Both the position numbers and the translations under genes were made by a program. From contig CALFMO010000062.1 in assembly GCA_937879855.1 (NCBI GenBank), forward strand, positions 75,254 through 139,253: a stretch of DNA of 64,000 bases, given 5' to 3'. The DNA is from an uncultured Acidobacteriaceae bacterium (GTDB lineage Bacteria > Acidobacteriota > Terriglobia > Terriglobales > Acidobacteriaceae). Shown here one piece after another: positions 16,920-25,628 of this stretch. The notes under the pieces were generated by a model, which was given only the letters and a program-made list of their open reading frames with translations, did not search any database and was not told where the DNA came from. Each line of letters begins with the position of its first letter. Positions within the stretch are counted from its first letter, which is position 1.

Positions 16920-17702
16920 CTAGCACGACGGCAGCAGACGCGTCCATGTTGGCGCAGACCCGGGCAGCCTGCGCAAGAAATCCGGCAAAGCGAAACTGGT
17001 GCACAACAGAGTCACGAGATAAAACACAACCAGCGCCCGCACATAAGGCGAGAGCTTCTTGAATATGCCTGGCGGCAACACCGCCATCCCGAGACCCAGT
17101 GCCGAAAATACGGCGAAGAACGAGAAGACGCTCGCCAGCACGACACCCAACGTATGAACGGCGGCGAATCGCAAGAAGAAGAAAAATGAGTTCTGCGTAG
17201 CTCCAACCACCAAGGGGAACAACAGGGACGACGCCAAATTGACGTCGATTGCGATCAGCCCCACCAGAAATAGCACCGCGACCAGATTGGCGAAGAAGAT
17301 GGTCCGCGTCGAGATGGGCAACGGAACCAGATTCATATAATCGCGGCGATCGGGGAAAATGGCGTCCCATCGCCACACGGCCACTGCGCCGGTCACCGCC
17401 ATGGAAAGCGTTATAAAAAAATACTCATCGGGAACGGCGCTCGCGAAAGGATCGATGTTGGTGGCTCCCCGCATCCATTGCAGCAGCGTGCCGTACTTCT
17501 CGAACAAGAGAATCGATACAAATCCACCGGGGAGCGCCAGCAGGGTGAGCACAAGTCCGATGCCCAGATCGAGCCCTTCCGCATCCGCGTCGCCACCGCC
17601 GCGAAAAACTCGAGCCACGAAGAGGCCAACCATCCGCCAGTCCGGACGTTGGCTGTGCTCCTCCCACCGGCGGAAGATCTCGTCCACCAATTCTGCAATC
17701 AT
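16920..17702 (-). CDS. ABC exporter permease, N-terminal part (ends at in-frame amber codon)
   Basis: A 260-residue product with an amphipathic start (MIAELVDEIFRRWEEHSQRP) and about six membrane segments. The coupling-type loop is RWDAIFPDRRDYMNLVPLPISTR. Its ATG overlaps the ATPase gene stop by 4 bp. The frame stops at TAG (16922-16920), then continues open for 320 more codons with further membrane helices. A single TGG-to-TAG change could explain the stop. Substrate unknown. Confidence 0.65.
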   Translation of the reverse strand: MIAELVDEIFRRWEEHSQRPDWRMVGLFVARVFRGGGDADAEGLDLGIGLVLTLLALPGGFVSILLFEKYGTLLQWMRGATNIDPFASAVPDEYFFITLSMAVTGAVAVWRWDAIFPDRRDYMNLVPLPISTRTIFFANLVAVLFLVGLIAIDVNLASSLLFPLVVGATQNSFFFFLRFAAVHTLGVVLASVFSFFAVFSALGLGMAVLPPGIFKKLSPYVRALVVFYLVTLLCTSFALPDFLRRLPGSAPTWTRLLPSC

Positions 17703-18469
17703 GCAGCCTTCATCTTCATTACGGTGACGATGTCGCGCGCCACGCTCATCGTGTCCACGTCGTCAACCAGATGCAGGAACGTACTCTCAAGCGACTGGCC
17801 CAGAATCTGGCCAATGTTCGCTACAGAGTCCTGCGCAATCACGACGCCTTTGCGCAGGATCAACACGTCGGTGCAAACCTTTTCCACTACCTCCAGCACG
17901 TGCGAGCAATAGAACACCAGTTTGCCCTGCTGGCCGAGCGCTTGCACCAGATTCTTGAAGATCAATGCGGAAGTCACGTCCAATCCCGAGAGCGGTTCAT
18001 CAAAGATGAAGATCGCAGGATCGTCCATGATTGCGGCGATCAGCAGAATGCGCTGCCGCATGCCCTTCGAGTAAGAACCAATGCTGGCGTGCCGCTGTGA
18101 ATGCAGAGAGAACAATTCCAGCAGGGAATCGATTTTTCTCTGCATGTTCCAATAGGCCATTGCGCGCAGAGTTCCAATCAGCTCTAGATATTCCCAGCCA
18201 GTCAAATAGGGATAAAGGTTCGGCTCCTCGGGAACGTATCCCAGGCTCTTCCGGTAATCGGCGAGGTTGTCTTGAATGTTGTGTCCATCGAATTGCACCA
18301 CACCTTGCGTCGGCTGCAACAATCCGGTAAGCATCTTTACCGTCGTGCTCTTACCGGAACCGTTTGGGCCAAGACATCCTAATACTTGGCCCGGCCGCAG
18401 CGAGAACGACAAATCCTGCACTGCGGGCAACGAGGCGTAGCGCTTCGTCAGGTGCACGGCTTCGAGCAT
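17699..18469 (-). CDS. ABC exporter ATP-binding protein
   Basis: A 256-residue ATPase with Walker A GPNGSGKS (34-41), the Q-loop GYVPEEPNLYPYLTG, signature SYSKGMRQRILL (a variant of LSGGQ seen in ABC-2 exporters), Walker B IFIFDEP followed by LSGLD, and the switch histidine in YCSHVLEVVEKVC. It is the first gene of a two-gene exporter operon with the interrupted permease. The permease ATG overlaps its TGA. Confidence 0.9.
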   Translation of the reverse strand: MLEAVHLTKRYASLPAVQDLSFSLRPGQVLGCLGPNGSGKSTTVKMLTGLLQPTQGVVQFDGHNIQDNLADYRKSLGYVPEEPNLYPYLTGWEYLELIGTLRAMAYWNMQRKIDSLLELFSLHSQRHASIGSYSKGMRQRILLIAAIMDDPAIFIFDEPLSGLDVTSALIFKNLVQALGQQGKLVFYCSHVLEVVEKVCTDVLILRKGVVIAQDSVANIGQILGQSLESTFLHLVDDVDTMSVARDIVTVMKMKAA

Positions 18470-18563
18470 GCATCACCTCAGGAGACGAGGACTTCAGGCG
18501 GAGAAAGAGACCCAGGGATGGAGTTTTAGACACCGGCGGCGCGCCACCAGTTCCATGAAATAA

Positions 18564-19706
18564 TCACTGCCCTGGCATCTTCAACCCCAGTGCTCTCATC
18601 GTGACTTCATCCAGCTTGGCTTTTGTTTCGCGGTTCGTGACCACGCCGAAGCTGCCGGAATAATCCCACATGTCCCAGCCGATGTTATGGCGCTCGAGCG
18701 AGGTGCGGACATCTTTAATCCACGTTGCGCGGTCTTGCGGATCGGCGAACTTGCGGAACACGCCGAACTCATTGCAGATCAGTGGCACGCCGCGTTGGCC
18801 GGCCCAGTCGGCGGCCTGATTGATTTCGGCTTCGATGCGCATCGCGTCCCAGTGATCCTGTCCGTAACGGATCACCTGCAAACGTTCGCGCGCCTCGGGC
18901 ACGAGTGCGGCAACCTGTGCGGCGTTCTCCGGCGACGACGGATAGTGCAGCCCTTTCAGCCAATGCCAGTAATACGCGCCCCAGGTAGCGCCTTGATGCG
19001 TGAAAATGTGCGGCTCGTAGAAGTGGAAGACGTAAATCACATTGGGATCGGGCAGCGGCTCCAGAAAAACCAGGTCGTCATCGTTGTCCCAGTTCGCGCC
19101 GGTTGCGAGAATCGTGTTTGCCGGTGCGGCCCGCCGAATTGCCGCGGCCAGCTTGGCTTCCACTCCATACCATCGGTATGCATCGTGCATTTCCGGCTCG
19201 TTCAGAATTTCGAAGAACACGCGGTCCTGATCCCACGAAGCGTAGTGCTGCGCTACCGTGCCCCAGAAGTCGGCGAAGCGTTCTACGAAGTCATCTTCTT
19301 TAGCCAGGCGGGTTTTAAAGTCGGAATCAGGATGCATGTCGATCTCGACTGCGAGGCCCGCATCGAGAATCATTTTGACCGCTGCGTCGAGATAACCAAA
19401 ATATTCGGTACTGCCGTTGGGGCGGCGCGCGGCATCCATCATCGGCTGTGGGTTCACGCTGAGGCGCACGTGGTCGAAGCCGGCGGACTTGATCAGCGCA
19501 ATATCGGATGTCGTGGTCCACGTTTCAAAGTGTTCTTTGGTGTATCCCTTGGGATCGTAGACTTGCGCGAACCATTCGCTCAGATTGATGCCGTGACGAA
19601 GATGGGCCAGGCGTGAGGCTGGAACTGAGGATTGCGTTGCGGGTTTTACCTGCGCTAACGACACTGAAGCGAGAATTAAAAACACAGTGACAGACTTGCG
19701 GATCAT
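18564..19706 (-). CDS. Secreted glycoside hydrolase family 5 (cellulase-like)
   Basis: A 380-residue exported enzyme. Residues 1-18 are a signal peptide (MIRKSVTVFLILASVSLA). The GH5 barrel shows HGINLSEWF, GFDHVRLSVNP, the acid/base Glu170 in FEILNEPE and the nucleophile Glu313 in LICNEFGVF; WDMWDYSGSFG closes the barrel. It hydrolyses beta-1,4-type glycosidic bonds, probably of plant or microbial polysaccharides; the exact substrate is not evident. It stands alone, with a palindromic repeat upstream. Confidence 0.9.
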   Translation of the reverse strand: MIRKSVTVFLILASVSLAQVKPATQSSVPASRLAHLRHGINLSEWFAQVYDPKGYTKEHFETWTTTSDIALIKSAGFDHVRLSVNPQPMMDAARRPNGSTEYFGYLDAAVKMILDAGLAVEIDMHPDSDFKTRLAKEDDFVERFADFWGTVAQHYASWDQDRVFFEILNEPEMHDAYRWYGVEAKLAAAIRRAAPANTILATGANWDNDDDLVFLEPLPDPNVIYVFHFYEPHIFTHQGATWGAYYWHWLKGLHYPSSPENAAQVAALVPEARERLQVIRYGQDHWDAMRIEAEINQAADWAGQRGVPLICNEFGVFRKFADPQDRATWIKDVRTSLERHNIGWDMWDYSGSFGVVTNRETKAKLDEVTMRALGLKMPGQ

Positions 19707-19740
19707 CGATTACTCCCATGAAGATTCGAACTAATATCGC

Positions 19741-19830
19741 TGTCATCCTGAGCGGCGTTTTTGGCCGCGAAGGACCTATGCAACTCGCCGGAGAGTGCAT
19801 AGGTCCTTCGCTTCGCTCAGGATGACAACG
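19741..19830. repeat. GTCATCCTGAGC palindromic element, complete copy
   Basis: TGTCATCCTGAGC at the left and GCTCAGGATGACA at the right. Inside, GCGAAGGACCTATGCA faces TGCATAGGTCCTTCGC. This is the most symmetrical copy of the family in the window. Confidence 0.8.
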
Positions 19831-19859
19831 CATTTGTGGAGCGAGCACCTGCGACGACG

Positions 19860-21977
19860 TTAGCTGAGAATTGGCAGCGTTCGAATTCTTTTCTTCGTCG
19901 CGGCGTAGATTGCGTTGCACAACGCCGGAGCGAGCGGCGGCACTGGCGGTTCGCCAATTCCCGTGGGCGCCTCCGCGCTCGGGACAGCGTAGACCTCGAC
20001 CACAGGCGTTTCTTCCATTCGCAGCGGCGCGTAATCGTCAAAATTGCCCTGAACCACGCGGCCTTTTTCAATCGTGATCCTCGCGCGCAGCGCATTGCTC
20101 AACGCGTACACGACTCCGCCTTGAATCTGCTGCTCCAGAATGCTCGGGTTCACGACTTGCCCGCAATCGACCGCCGCGACCACGCGATGCACGCGGGGCT
20201 GGTCGTTCTCCATGGTGATCTCGACGATCTCAGCCACGTAAGAGGCGAAGCAGCCGAAGCACGCCACGCCGCGATAGTGGCCCGCGGGAAGCGGTTTGTC
20301 CCAAGCTGCTTTTTCGGCGGCCAGTTGCAGCACGCCGCGCATGCGGGCAGTGCGCCAGGTCGTCGTGAAGTAAGGCAGGTCTTGATCCTTCGCGAGCAGA
20401 TGTAGTCGATACTGCAGCGGGTCTTTGCCGGCGGCCACCGCGAGTTCGTCGATGAAACTCTCCAGCGCAAACGCCGCCTGCAGCGCGTAGACCGAACGCA
20501 TCCAACCCAGCGGCACTGGCGTTTTGGGAGACACATATTCGATCAAGTAGTTGGGCAATCCATATACCGGTCCGGCTTCGTCGGGCAGATCGGGATCCAC
20601 TCCGTTCGGAACCGCTTGTCCCTTTTGCGCGGCGATCGATGGCGAGATGATGCGGTGCGTTAGGGCGACCGGAAATCCCGATCCATCAAGTGCGGCGCTG
20701 AGGCGATGCAGGCTCGCGGGACGGTAGGTGGAAAAACGCATGTCATCTTCGCGCGTCCAGATCACCTGCACTGGCGCGTTGATCGCCTTTGAGACCTGTG
20801 CGGCTTCGACCGCATAGTCGTGATCCAGTCGCCGCCCGAATCCTCCGCCCATGAGTGTTACGTTTACCTTGACTTGATCGGGATCGAGTCCGATGGCCTG
20901 CGCCACGGAGTCGCGGCAATCTTGCGGAACCTGTGTGGGCGCGCACAACTCGCACTTCGTTCGCTGATAATGCGCAGTGCAATTGCCCGGCTCCATGGTC
21001 GCGTGTGCCATGAAAGGCAGTTCATATTCGGCGGAGAGGTGGCGTCCGTTAATTTTCGCCGGATCTCCGGCCAAATAGAGATTCACGCCTTTTGTCGACG
21101 CAGCTTGTTTCAGCGATGCCATGACCGCGGCAGTGTTCAGATCTTTATTCGGGCCGTCATCCCACGTGATGTTGAGCAGGCGGCGGCCTTCCATCGCTGC
21201 CCAGACGCTGTCGCCAACCACGGCGACTGCCGAGTCGCCAATCTTGCCCGCATAATTTACGGCCGAGATTTTCTTCGATTCCTTGTCGTCGAAGCTTGAC
21301 ACTTTTCCGCCGATCGTAGGACAACGCGCGAGCACAGCGAACTTCATTCCCGGCACACGGAAGTCGATTCCGAAAACCGCTTCGCCCTTTACCTTGGCGG
21401 GTGAGTCGAGGCGCGGCAAGCGTTGCCCGACGATTTTGTAATCTTTGCTTTGCTTGAGAGTCACGTCGGTCGGGATTGGCAGCGTCGCAGCCTTGCTGGA
21501 AAGTTCGCCATAACTCAAACTGCGATTAGTGGTGGCGTGCTTGATGCGGCTATTCTCCGCAGTGCACGAGGATCGTGGAACGTTCCAGGTTAAGGCCGCG
21601 GCGGAGATCAGCATCTCGCGCGCCGCGGCGCCGGCTTTGCGCATTGGATCCCAGGTGGTGCGAACGCTGGCGCTTCCCCCCGTGGTCTGGTCGCCGAAGA
21701 GCGTGCTGGCTCCTGCCTGCTCGATTGTGATCTGCTGCCAGTCGGCTTCGAGTTCCTCGGCGAGGATCATGGGAAGCGCGGTGCGCACGCCTTGTCCCAT
21801 CTCTGAGCGGGCGACCACGATCGTAATTTTGTTGTCGGGCGTGATACGCAGGTAGGCGTTGGGCGAGAATGACTCCTGATGCGAGCCGGATTTGTGAGGC
21901 AGGTAAAAGCCGATTACCAGGCCAGCGCCCGCGGCGACACCAGCGGTTACGAATTCGCGGCGCGAAAGCGGACTCAT
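19860..21977 (-). CDS. Molybdenum hydroxylase large subunit, IorB-like, Tat-exported (copy 1)
   Basis: A 705-residue molybdopterin-binding subunit of the xanthine dehydrogenase family, isoquinoline 1-oxidoreductase beta type. The N-terminus MSPLSRREFVTAGVAAGAG is a Tat signal. RSEMGQGVRTALPMILAEE, LMGGGFGRRLDHDYAVEAA, IWTREDDMRFSTYRPASLHR and GIGEPPVPPLAPALCNAIY are cofactor-domain blocks. It oxidises N-heterocycles or aldehydes in the periplasm, passing electrons to the 2Fe-2S subunit whose gene overlaps its start by 4 bp. The true substrate is unknown. A paralogous pair lies at 29018-31677. Confidence 0.9.
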   Translation of the reverse strand: MSPLSRREFVTAGVAAGAGLVIGFYLPHKSGSHQESFSPNAYLRITPDNKITIVVARSEMGQGVRTALPMILAEELEADWQQITIEQAGASTLFGDQTTGGSASVRTTWDPMRKAGAAAREMLISAAALTWNVPRSSCTAENSRIKHATTNRSLSYGELSSKAATLPIPTDVTLKQSKDYKIVGQRLPRLDSPAKVKGEAVFGIDFRVPGMKFAVLARCPTIGGKVSSFDDKESKKISAVNYAGKIGDSAVAVVGDSVWAAMEGRRLLNITWDDGPNKDLNTAAVMASLKQAASTKGVNLYLAGDPAKINGRHLSAEYELPFMAHATMEPGNCTAHYQRTKCELCAPTQVPQDCRDSVAQAIGLDPDQVKVNVTLMGGGFGRRLDHDYAVEAAQVSKAINAPVQVIWTREDDMRFSTYRPASLHRLSAALDGSGFPVALTHRIISPSIAAQKGQAVPNGVDPDLPDEAGPVYGLPNYLIEYVSPKTPVPLGWMRSVYALQAAFALESFIDELAVAAGKDPLQYRLHLLAKDQDLPYFTTTWRTARMRGVLQLAAEKAAWDKPLPAGHYRGVACFGCFASYVAEIVEITMENDQPRVHRVVAAVDCGQVVNPSILEQQIQGGVVYALSNALRARITIEKGRVVQGNFDDYAPLRMEETPVVEVYAVPSAEAPTGIGEPPVPPLAPALCNAIYAATKKRIRTLPILS

Positions 21978-22441
21978 CGTGCGACCCCGCTTCCGGCGGC
22001 GCGATGGATCGCTTTGCGAATCCGTTCATAGGTTCCGCAGCGGCAGAGATTGCCATTCATCGCTTGTGTGATTTGCTCATCCGAAGGATGCGGAGTCCTT
22101 GCCAGTAACCCTGCGGCGGACATGATTTGCCCCGTCTGGCAGTAGCCGCATTGCGGAACTTCTTCCGCGATCCAGGCTTGCTGCAGCACGTGGAGGCCGT
22201 TGGCGGAAAGTCCTTCGATTGTAATTACGCTCTTGCCTGCGACTTGGGAGATGGGAGTCGAGCAGGAGCGAATCGGATTGCCCTCAACATGCACCGTGCA
22301 AGCGCCGCATAGGCCTGCGCCGCATCCGAATTTCGTTCCGGTGAGTTCGAGGGTATCGCGGAGAACCCAGAGGAGAGGCGTCTCCGGGGCGACGCTGACT
22401 TTCTTTTCACTGCCGTTAACGCGGAGCGCAATATCTGCCAT
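21974..22441 (-). CDS. 2Fe-2S subunit of molybdenum hydroxylase, IorA-like (copy 1)
   Basis: A 155-residue protein binding two 2Fe-2S clusters. The plant-type ferredoxin cluster is in GCGAGLCGACTVHVEG with a later cysteine in SCSTPIS. The helical-domain cluster is in CGYCQTGQIM ... NLCRCGTYERI. There is no signal peptide, as expected for co-export with the Tat-bearing large subunit. It is first in the two-gene operon and overlaps the large-subunit gene by 4 bp. Confidence 0.92.
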   Translation of the reverse strand: MADIALRVNGSEKKVSVAPETPLLWVLRDTLELTGTKFGCGAGLCGACTVHVEGNPIRSCSTPISQVAGKSVITIEGLSANGLHVLQQAWIAEEVPQCGYCQTGQIMSAAGLLARTPHPSDEQITQAMNGNLCRCGTYERIRKAIHRAAGSGVAR

Positions 22442-22510
22442 GTAGAGTTGGGGAGGCTGCCCAACATGGTAGCTAACCTAAGCAGAAAGGGGAAATGCAG
22501 AAAAAGGGAA

Positions 22511-22597
22511 ACCACGAAGGACACGAAGGTTCACGAAGGTTCACGAAGGAAACCTAATTCCACGGGTTCCTTCGCGAACCTTCGTATCCTTCGTGGT
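22511..22597. repeat. ACCACGAAGG inverted repeat
   Basis: ACCACGAAGGACACGAAGG, with TTCACGAAGG tandem words, faces CCTTCGTATCCTTCGTGGT across a short spacer. It lies between two minus-strand genes and is a typical dispersed intergenic palindrome. Confidence 0.7.
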
Positions 22598-22629
22598 AAT
22601 AGTTCTAGTCTCCGGGACTAACCTGATTT

Positions 22630-24213
22630 CTAGTGGCTGGCGCTCAGCGCGATCTCCATCGCGACCTGCATTCCGATCTGCTCGACGATCTTCCGAAAGG
22701 CAGGAATCTCGTAGAGTCGCAGAGCAATTTCTTGTTGCGGGAAATTTCCGGCGTGCACGTTGGAAGCTTGATCGCGCACGGCGGTGTGCACTTTGGCGGC
22801 GGTGGTCGTGTCGAAACTTTCAGAGACAATCACACTGTTGTCTCCCCAATGTTCCACGAGCACCGGTCCTTCTTCGGTCATGATTTGTGTCCGCGAAACG
22901 GGGCAGTTCGTTCCGCTGCAGGCGGCGGCAGGTTGCGGCGTTGCGGTTTGATACCGCTGGGCGACTGCCGAAGTGTAAAAGCGTGCGAAACGTTCGGCGG
23001 CCTGGGGCGTGGTCCAGCGCGAAACATAGAGAAGCGCGAGGTCGGCCGTGGTGGTTGCTGTGCTTGCGGCTTTGTCCTTGCGGCGCAGAGTTACGTACGC
23101 GCCGCCTTGCCATGCGGAGGAAATGTCGTCCGCAACTCTGCGCGCGCCGTATTGCTTCAGTAGAGCCCGGACATCCAGTTGCCCAATGCCTCCCGAGTCG
23201 TATACGTCGTACTGCTCACCCAGTAACTGCTTCAGGTCGGGCATGCCCAACGGAGGCAGCTTTTCCCCTTTTATATAAGCCTGGGGCTGCAGGATTTCAT
23301 GCGAGTTCTTGGGCGGGTGTGCGAAGACGCCGGCGAACGCCATTTCCCTTCCACCCTTGTGGAGCAACTCGCCTTCGAAGATTAAGCCTTCATCATAGGA
23401 GAAGCTTCCCGACTCGCGCATAATCATGGGTGCGTCGTGCAACATCTGAGAGTCTGCGACCGCCTTCACCGGAGGATCCTCCAACTGATAAATCAGCTCC
23501 GGTTTCTTCACCAGATTGCGTCCCGAGGGAGCAAGGAGATAGTCGGTGTAGACCACCATGGCTTGGCCCTCAACCACGGCCTTGCGGGCCGTTGGAGCTT
23601 CGTCGTTACCGCCTTCGGTCGGCTTGGAACCGTTTCTTGCTGCGTCGAGAGCAGCCTTCATCCACTTGCGCAGATCGTAGTTCTGGTCCTGCAAGGCGTG
23701 CGTGAGTTCGTGAGCCAGAATTGGTTCCTGTTGGTCAGGCGGAACCCAGTTCAGCATTGAGATCGTCTTGGTTTCGTCGTCGTAGTAACCGGCAATCTGC
23801 TGGCCAGTGGATTTCACAAGATATTCCCGCAGGTTGAAGTTGCGCGGCAGGTAGCCGAATTTCTTCATGCTCAACTCTTCCTGAGCAAAACGTTGCGTGT
23901 ATTCTTCCTTGGCGAGCGCGCCGCTCATGTACTTTTCCACGTCGGCCTTGCCAACCAGGCGGCGCTTCACCGCCGCGTGTTTGGGCATGCCAGAATCTTC
24001 AGAAGCGAATGCGAAGATCGTGTCTACCGACTCGAAGAGTCTTTTCGTGTCTGCGGCGGTCATGCGAACTTCTTCCGAGGCGTCCTTATGCAGCTTGCGG
24101 GCAACATCGCCTAGGCTTTGCGAGGAGGAATTGTCCTGGGAGAGGGCAAGCACTGGCAGTAACCCAAGAAAAGAGATCACGAAAAAACGACGCGAGTTCC
24201 GGCAGCAGATCAT
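22630..24213 (-). CDS. Exported HExxH zinc metallopeptidase-like protein
   Basis: A 527-residue protein with a signal peptide (FFVISFLGLLPVLALSQ, residues 10-26). A gluzincin-like zinc site is visible: HELTH at 168-172 in ILAHELTHALQDQ and a candidate third ligand Glu215 in AVVEGQAM. QIAGYYDDETKTISML just before the motif is typical of proteins in this group. The C-terminal half (LDVRALLKQYGARRVADDISSAWQGG and onwards) is an uncharacterised domain. Peptidase activity is inferred from the motif only; I do not know a named member. It stands alone, with a GAGG ribosome site. Confidence 0.7.
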   Translation of the reverse strand: MICCRNSRRFFVISFLGLLPVLALSQDNSSSQSLGDVARKLHKDASEEVRMTAADTKRLFESVDTIFAFASEDSGMPKHAAVKRRLVGKADVEKYMSGALAKEEYTQRFAQEELSMKKFGYLPRNFNLREYLVKSTGQQIAGYYDDETKTISMLNWVPPDQQEPILAHELTHALQDQNYDLRKWMKAALDAARNGSKPTEGGNDEAPTARKAVVEGQAMVVYTDYLLAPSGRNLVKKPELIYQLEDPPVKAVADSQMLHDAPMIMRESGSFSYDEGLIFEGELLHKGGREMAFAGVFAHPPKNSHEILQPQAYIKGEKLPPLGMPDLKQLLGEQYDVYDSGGIGQLDVRALLKQYGARRVADDISSAWQGGAYVTLRRKDKAASTATTTADLALLYVSRWTTPQAAERFARFYTSAVAQRYQTATPQPAAACSGTNCPVSRTQIMTEEGPVLVEHWGDNSVIVSESFDTTTAAKVHTAVRDQASNVHAGNFPQQEIALRLYEIPAFRKIVEQIGMQVAMEIALSASH

Positions 24214-24361
24214 TTGGCCTCACTCAGGAACGAAGAATGCACGCGTCTAAATTTTCTCTGAGTGGGGTGGGAGACTCACGGTAAAACTGGCATGCAGGCT
24301 TACGAAGGTAATGAATTTGAAGACAAAACAACACGAAACACGCGGGCTTGCGTAGGAATCG

Positions 24362-25087
24362 CTACTTCAGTTCGGTTAGTTTCTGCGTCGCTAGTTGTCC
24401 CGCTTCGGCGCCAGGATTTTCTTTCTTGATCTGCTCGTAGATTTTCTTGGCTTCACCAGGCTGGTTCGAGCTCTGGTAGAGTTCGGCCAACTGCAGTTGC
24501 GCGGTGACTTTGCTGACGGACCCGGTGGGCTTGTTGATCAGCTCCTGGTAAAGCGCGACGGCATCTTTCGTGCGATGCATTTGTCCGTAAAGCGAGGCGA
24601 GAGCGGACTTGGCAACCGCAGCGACCTCGCGGTTGCCGCCCGAAGCCACCAGTTTGAAGTTGCGCTCGGCGGTGGCGTTGTCGCCTAAGTTCGCCGCGGT
24701 CACGCCGAGAAAGTAATGGGCCATGTCGGCGGTGCGGGTGTGGGGATACTTGTCGACGATTGCCTGAGACTGTTTCTGGGCGGTTTGCGCGCGTTCTTTG
24801 GCGGAAGTGAAACTTGGGACGTCAGGCTGCGCGGGCGTTCCCTCGGGGCGCAGCTGCGTGTCCATGGTGCGAACCGCTTGCGAAAGGTCGAAGCTGGCCT
24901 TTTCGTCTTGTGCGCTGAGGTAATACCATCCACCGATCACGGCGGCGAGAACGATGGCGATGGCGACCGCTGAGACGATCAATGTGGTGCGGTGAGCGAC
25001 GGTCCAATCGGCGGTTTTCTCGGCGGCGTCGAAGGTGACACGGCTGAAGGCGTCTTGTTTCAGTTGATGGCGGGTTTCTGCGCGCAC
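24362..25087 (-). CDS. Membrane-anchored TPR protein (YfgM-like)
   Basis: A 241-residue protein with a cytoplasmic start, one transmembrane helix (LIVSAVAIAIVLAAVIGGWYYL, about 36-57) and an extracytoplasmic TPR domain. Repeats are readable at MAHYFLGVTAANLGDNATAE, ALASLYGQMHRTKDAVALY and QLAELYQSSNQPGEAKKIY. The layout matches the YfgM/TPR_21 family, which assists envelope protein assembly. No functional partner is adjacent. Confidence 0.78.
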   Translation of the reverse strand: MRAETRHQLKQDAFSRVTFDAAEKTADWTVAHRTTLIVSAVAIAIVLAAVIGGWYYLSAQDEKASFDLSQAVRTMDTQLRPEGTPAQPDVPSFTSAKERAQTAQKQSQAIVDKYPHTRTADMAHYFLGVTAANLGDNATAERNFKLVASGGNREVAAVAKSALASLYGQMHRTKDAVALYQELINKPTGSVSKVTAQLQLAELYQSSNQPGEAKKIYEQIKKENPGAEAGQLATQKLTELK

Positions 25088-25324
25088 GGACTTCCCTTCT
25101 GGTTAGAACGGTGGGCTGGATAAATAGGATGACAAACTACGAGTTTAACAGGGGCAAAAGTGTGCGTCAAAAACTGCCGGATGTTTCTGAGTGGGTTGCG
25201 AAAAAAATTTGGAAATGGAGCTTGGATAGAGCGATCTTGAGGAATCTAATTTTGGAAATTCTGAAGTTTTCGAAGGCACCCCCTCTCTGGACCACCTCTG
25301 AATGCCGCAACTGGCGCGGGCTTT

Positions 25325-25399
25325 GCAAAATGCTTCGAAAAATCTTGAGCCTCAAGGGGTTAGAGGTCAAAATCTTGATAGCAAAAGACTTGCGAGCTT
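25325..25399 (+). repeat. Tandem CAAAATCTTGA units
   Basis: AAAAATCTTGAGCCTCAAGG is followed after a short gap by TCAAAATCTTGATAGCAAAA and GACTTGCGAG. These are cousins of the units at 1411-1457. Confidence 0.45.
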
Positions 25400-25521
25400 T
25401 TTCAAGCACCGGCGGGAGGCGCCCTCGGCTTGAATATGATCTGCTCTTTCGGAAGGCGTGGCAAGGTTGGATGTCCCGTGGGGGTGTGGAAAACAAGCGA
25501 GCTAGCTGTTTCCTGACTGAT

Positions 25522-25568
25522 TGCATAGGTCCTTCAGGCCCTTAAAAGGCGCGGGCCTCAGGATGACA
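25522..25568. repeat. Half GTCATCCTGAGC element
   Basis: TGCATAGGTCCTTC at the left and CCTCAGGATGACA at the right, equal to the right half of the full copy at 19741-19830 with a different loop. Confidence 0.6.
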
Positions 25569-25628
25569 ATCGTCATTTATGTTGTCGACGGCGAAGGTTG
25601 CCGATGACCAGCGGCTTCTGACAAGGGG

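Larger units (their letters stand above)
25088..25628. other. Gene-poor spacer with repeat units
   Basis: Open frames on both strands here lack ribosome sites and protein-like composition. The stretch carries AT-rich CAAAATCTTGA units (25325-25399) and a half GTCATCC element (25522-25568). Confidence 0.55.

Noticed and set aside
16920..16922. Amber codon as pyrrolysine or other recoding
   Set aside because: The gene is an ABC permease, not a methylamine-type enzyme, and no recoding genes or structures are seen; mutation or sequencing error is simpler.
18687..19616. 309-residue plus-strand frame
   Set aside because: Fully antisense to the GH5 gene, which has signal peptide and both catalytic glutamates.
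25111..25545. 144-residue plus-strand frame and an overlapping 119-residue minus-strand frame
   Set aside because: No ribosome site, composition unlike proteins, and the region carries repeat units and a half palindrome.
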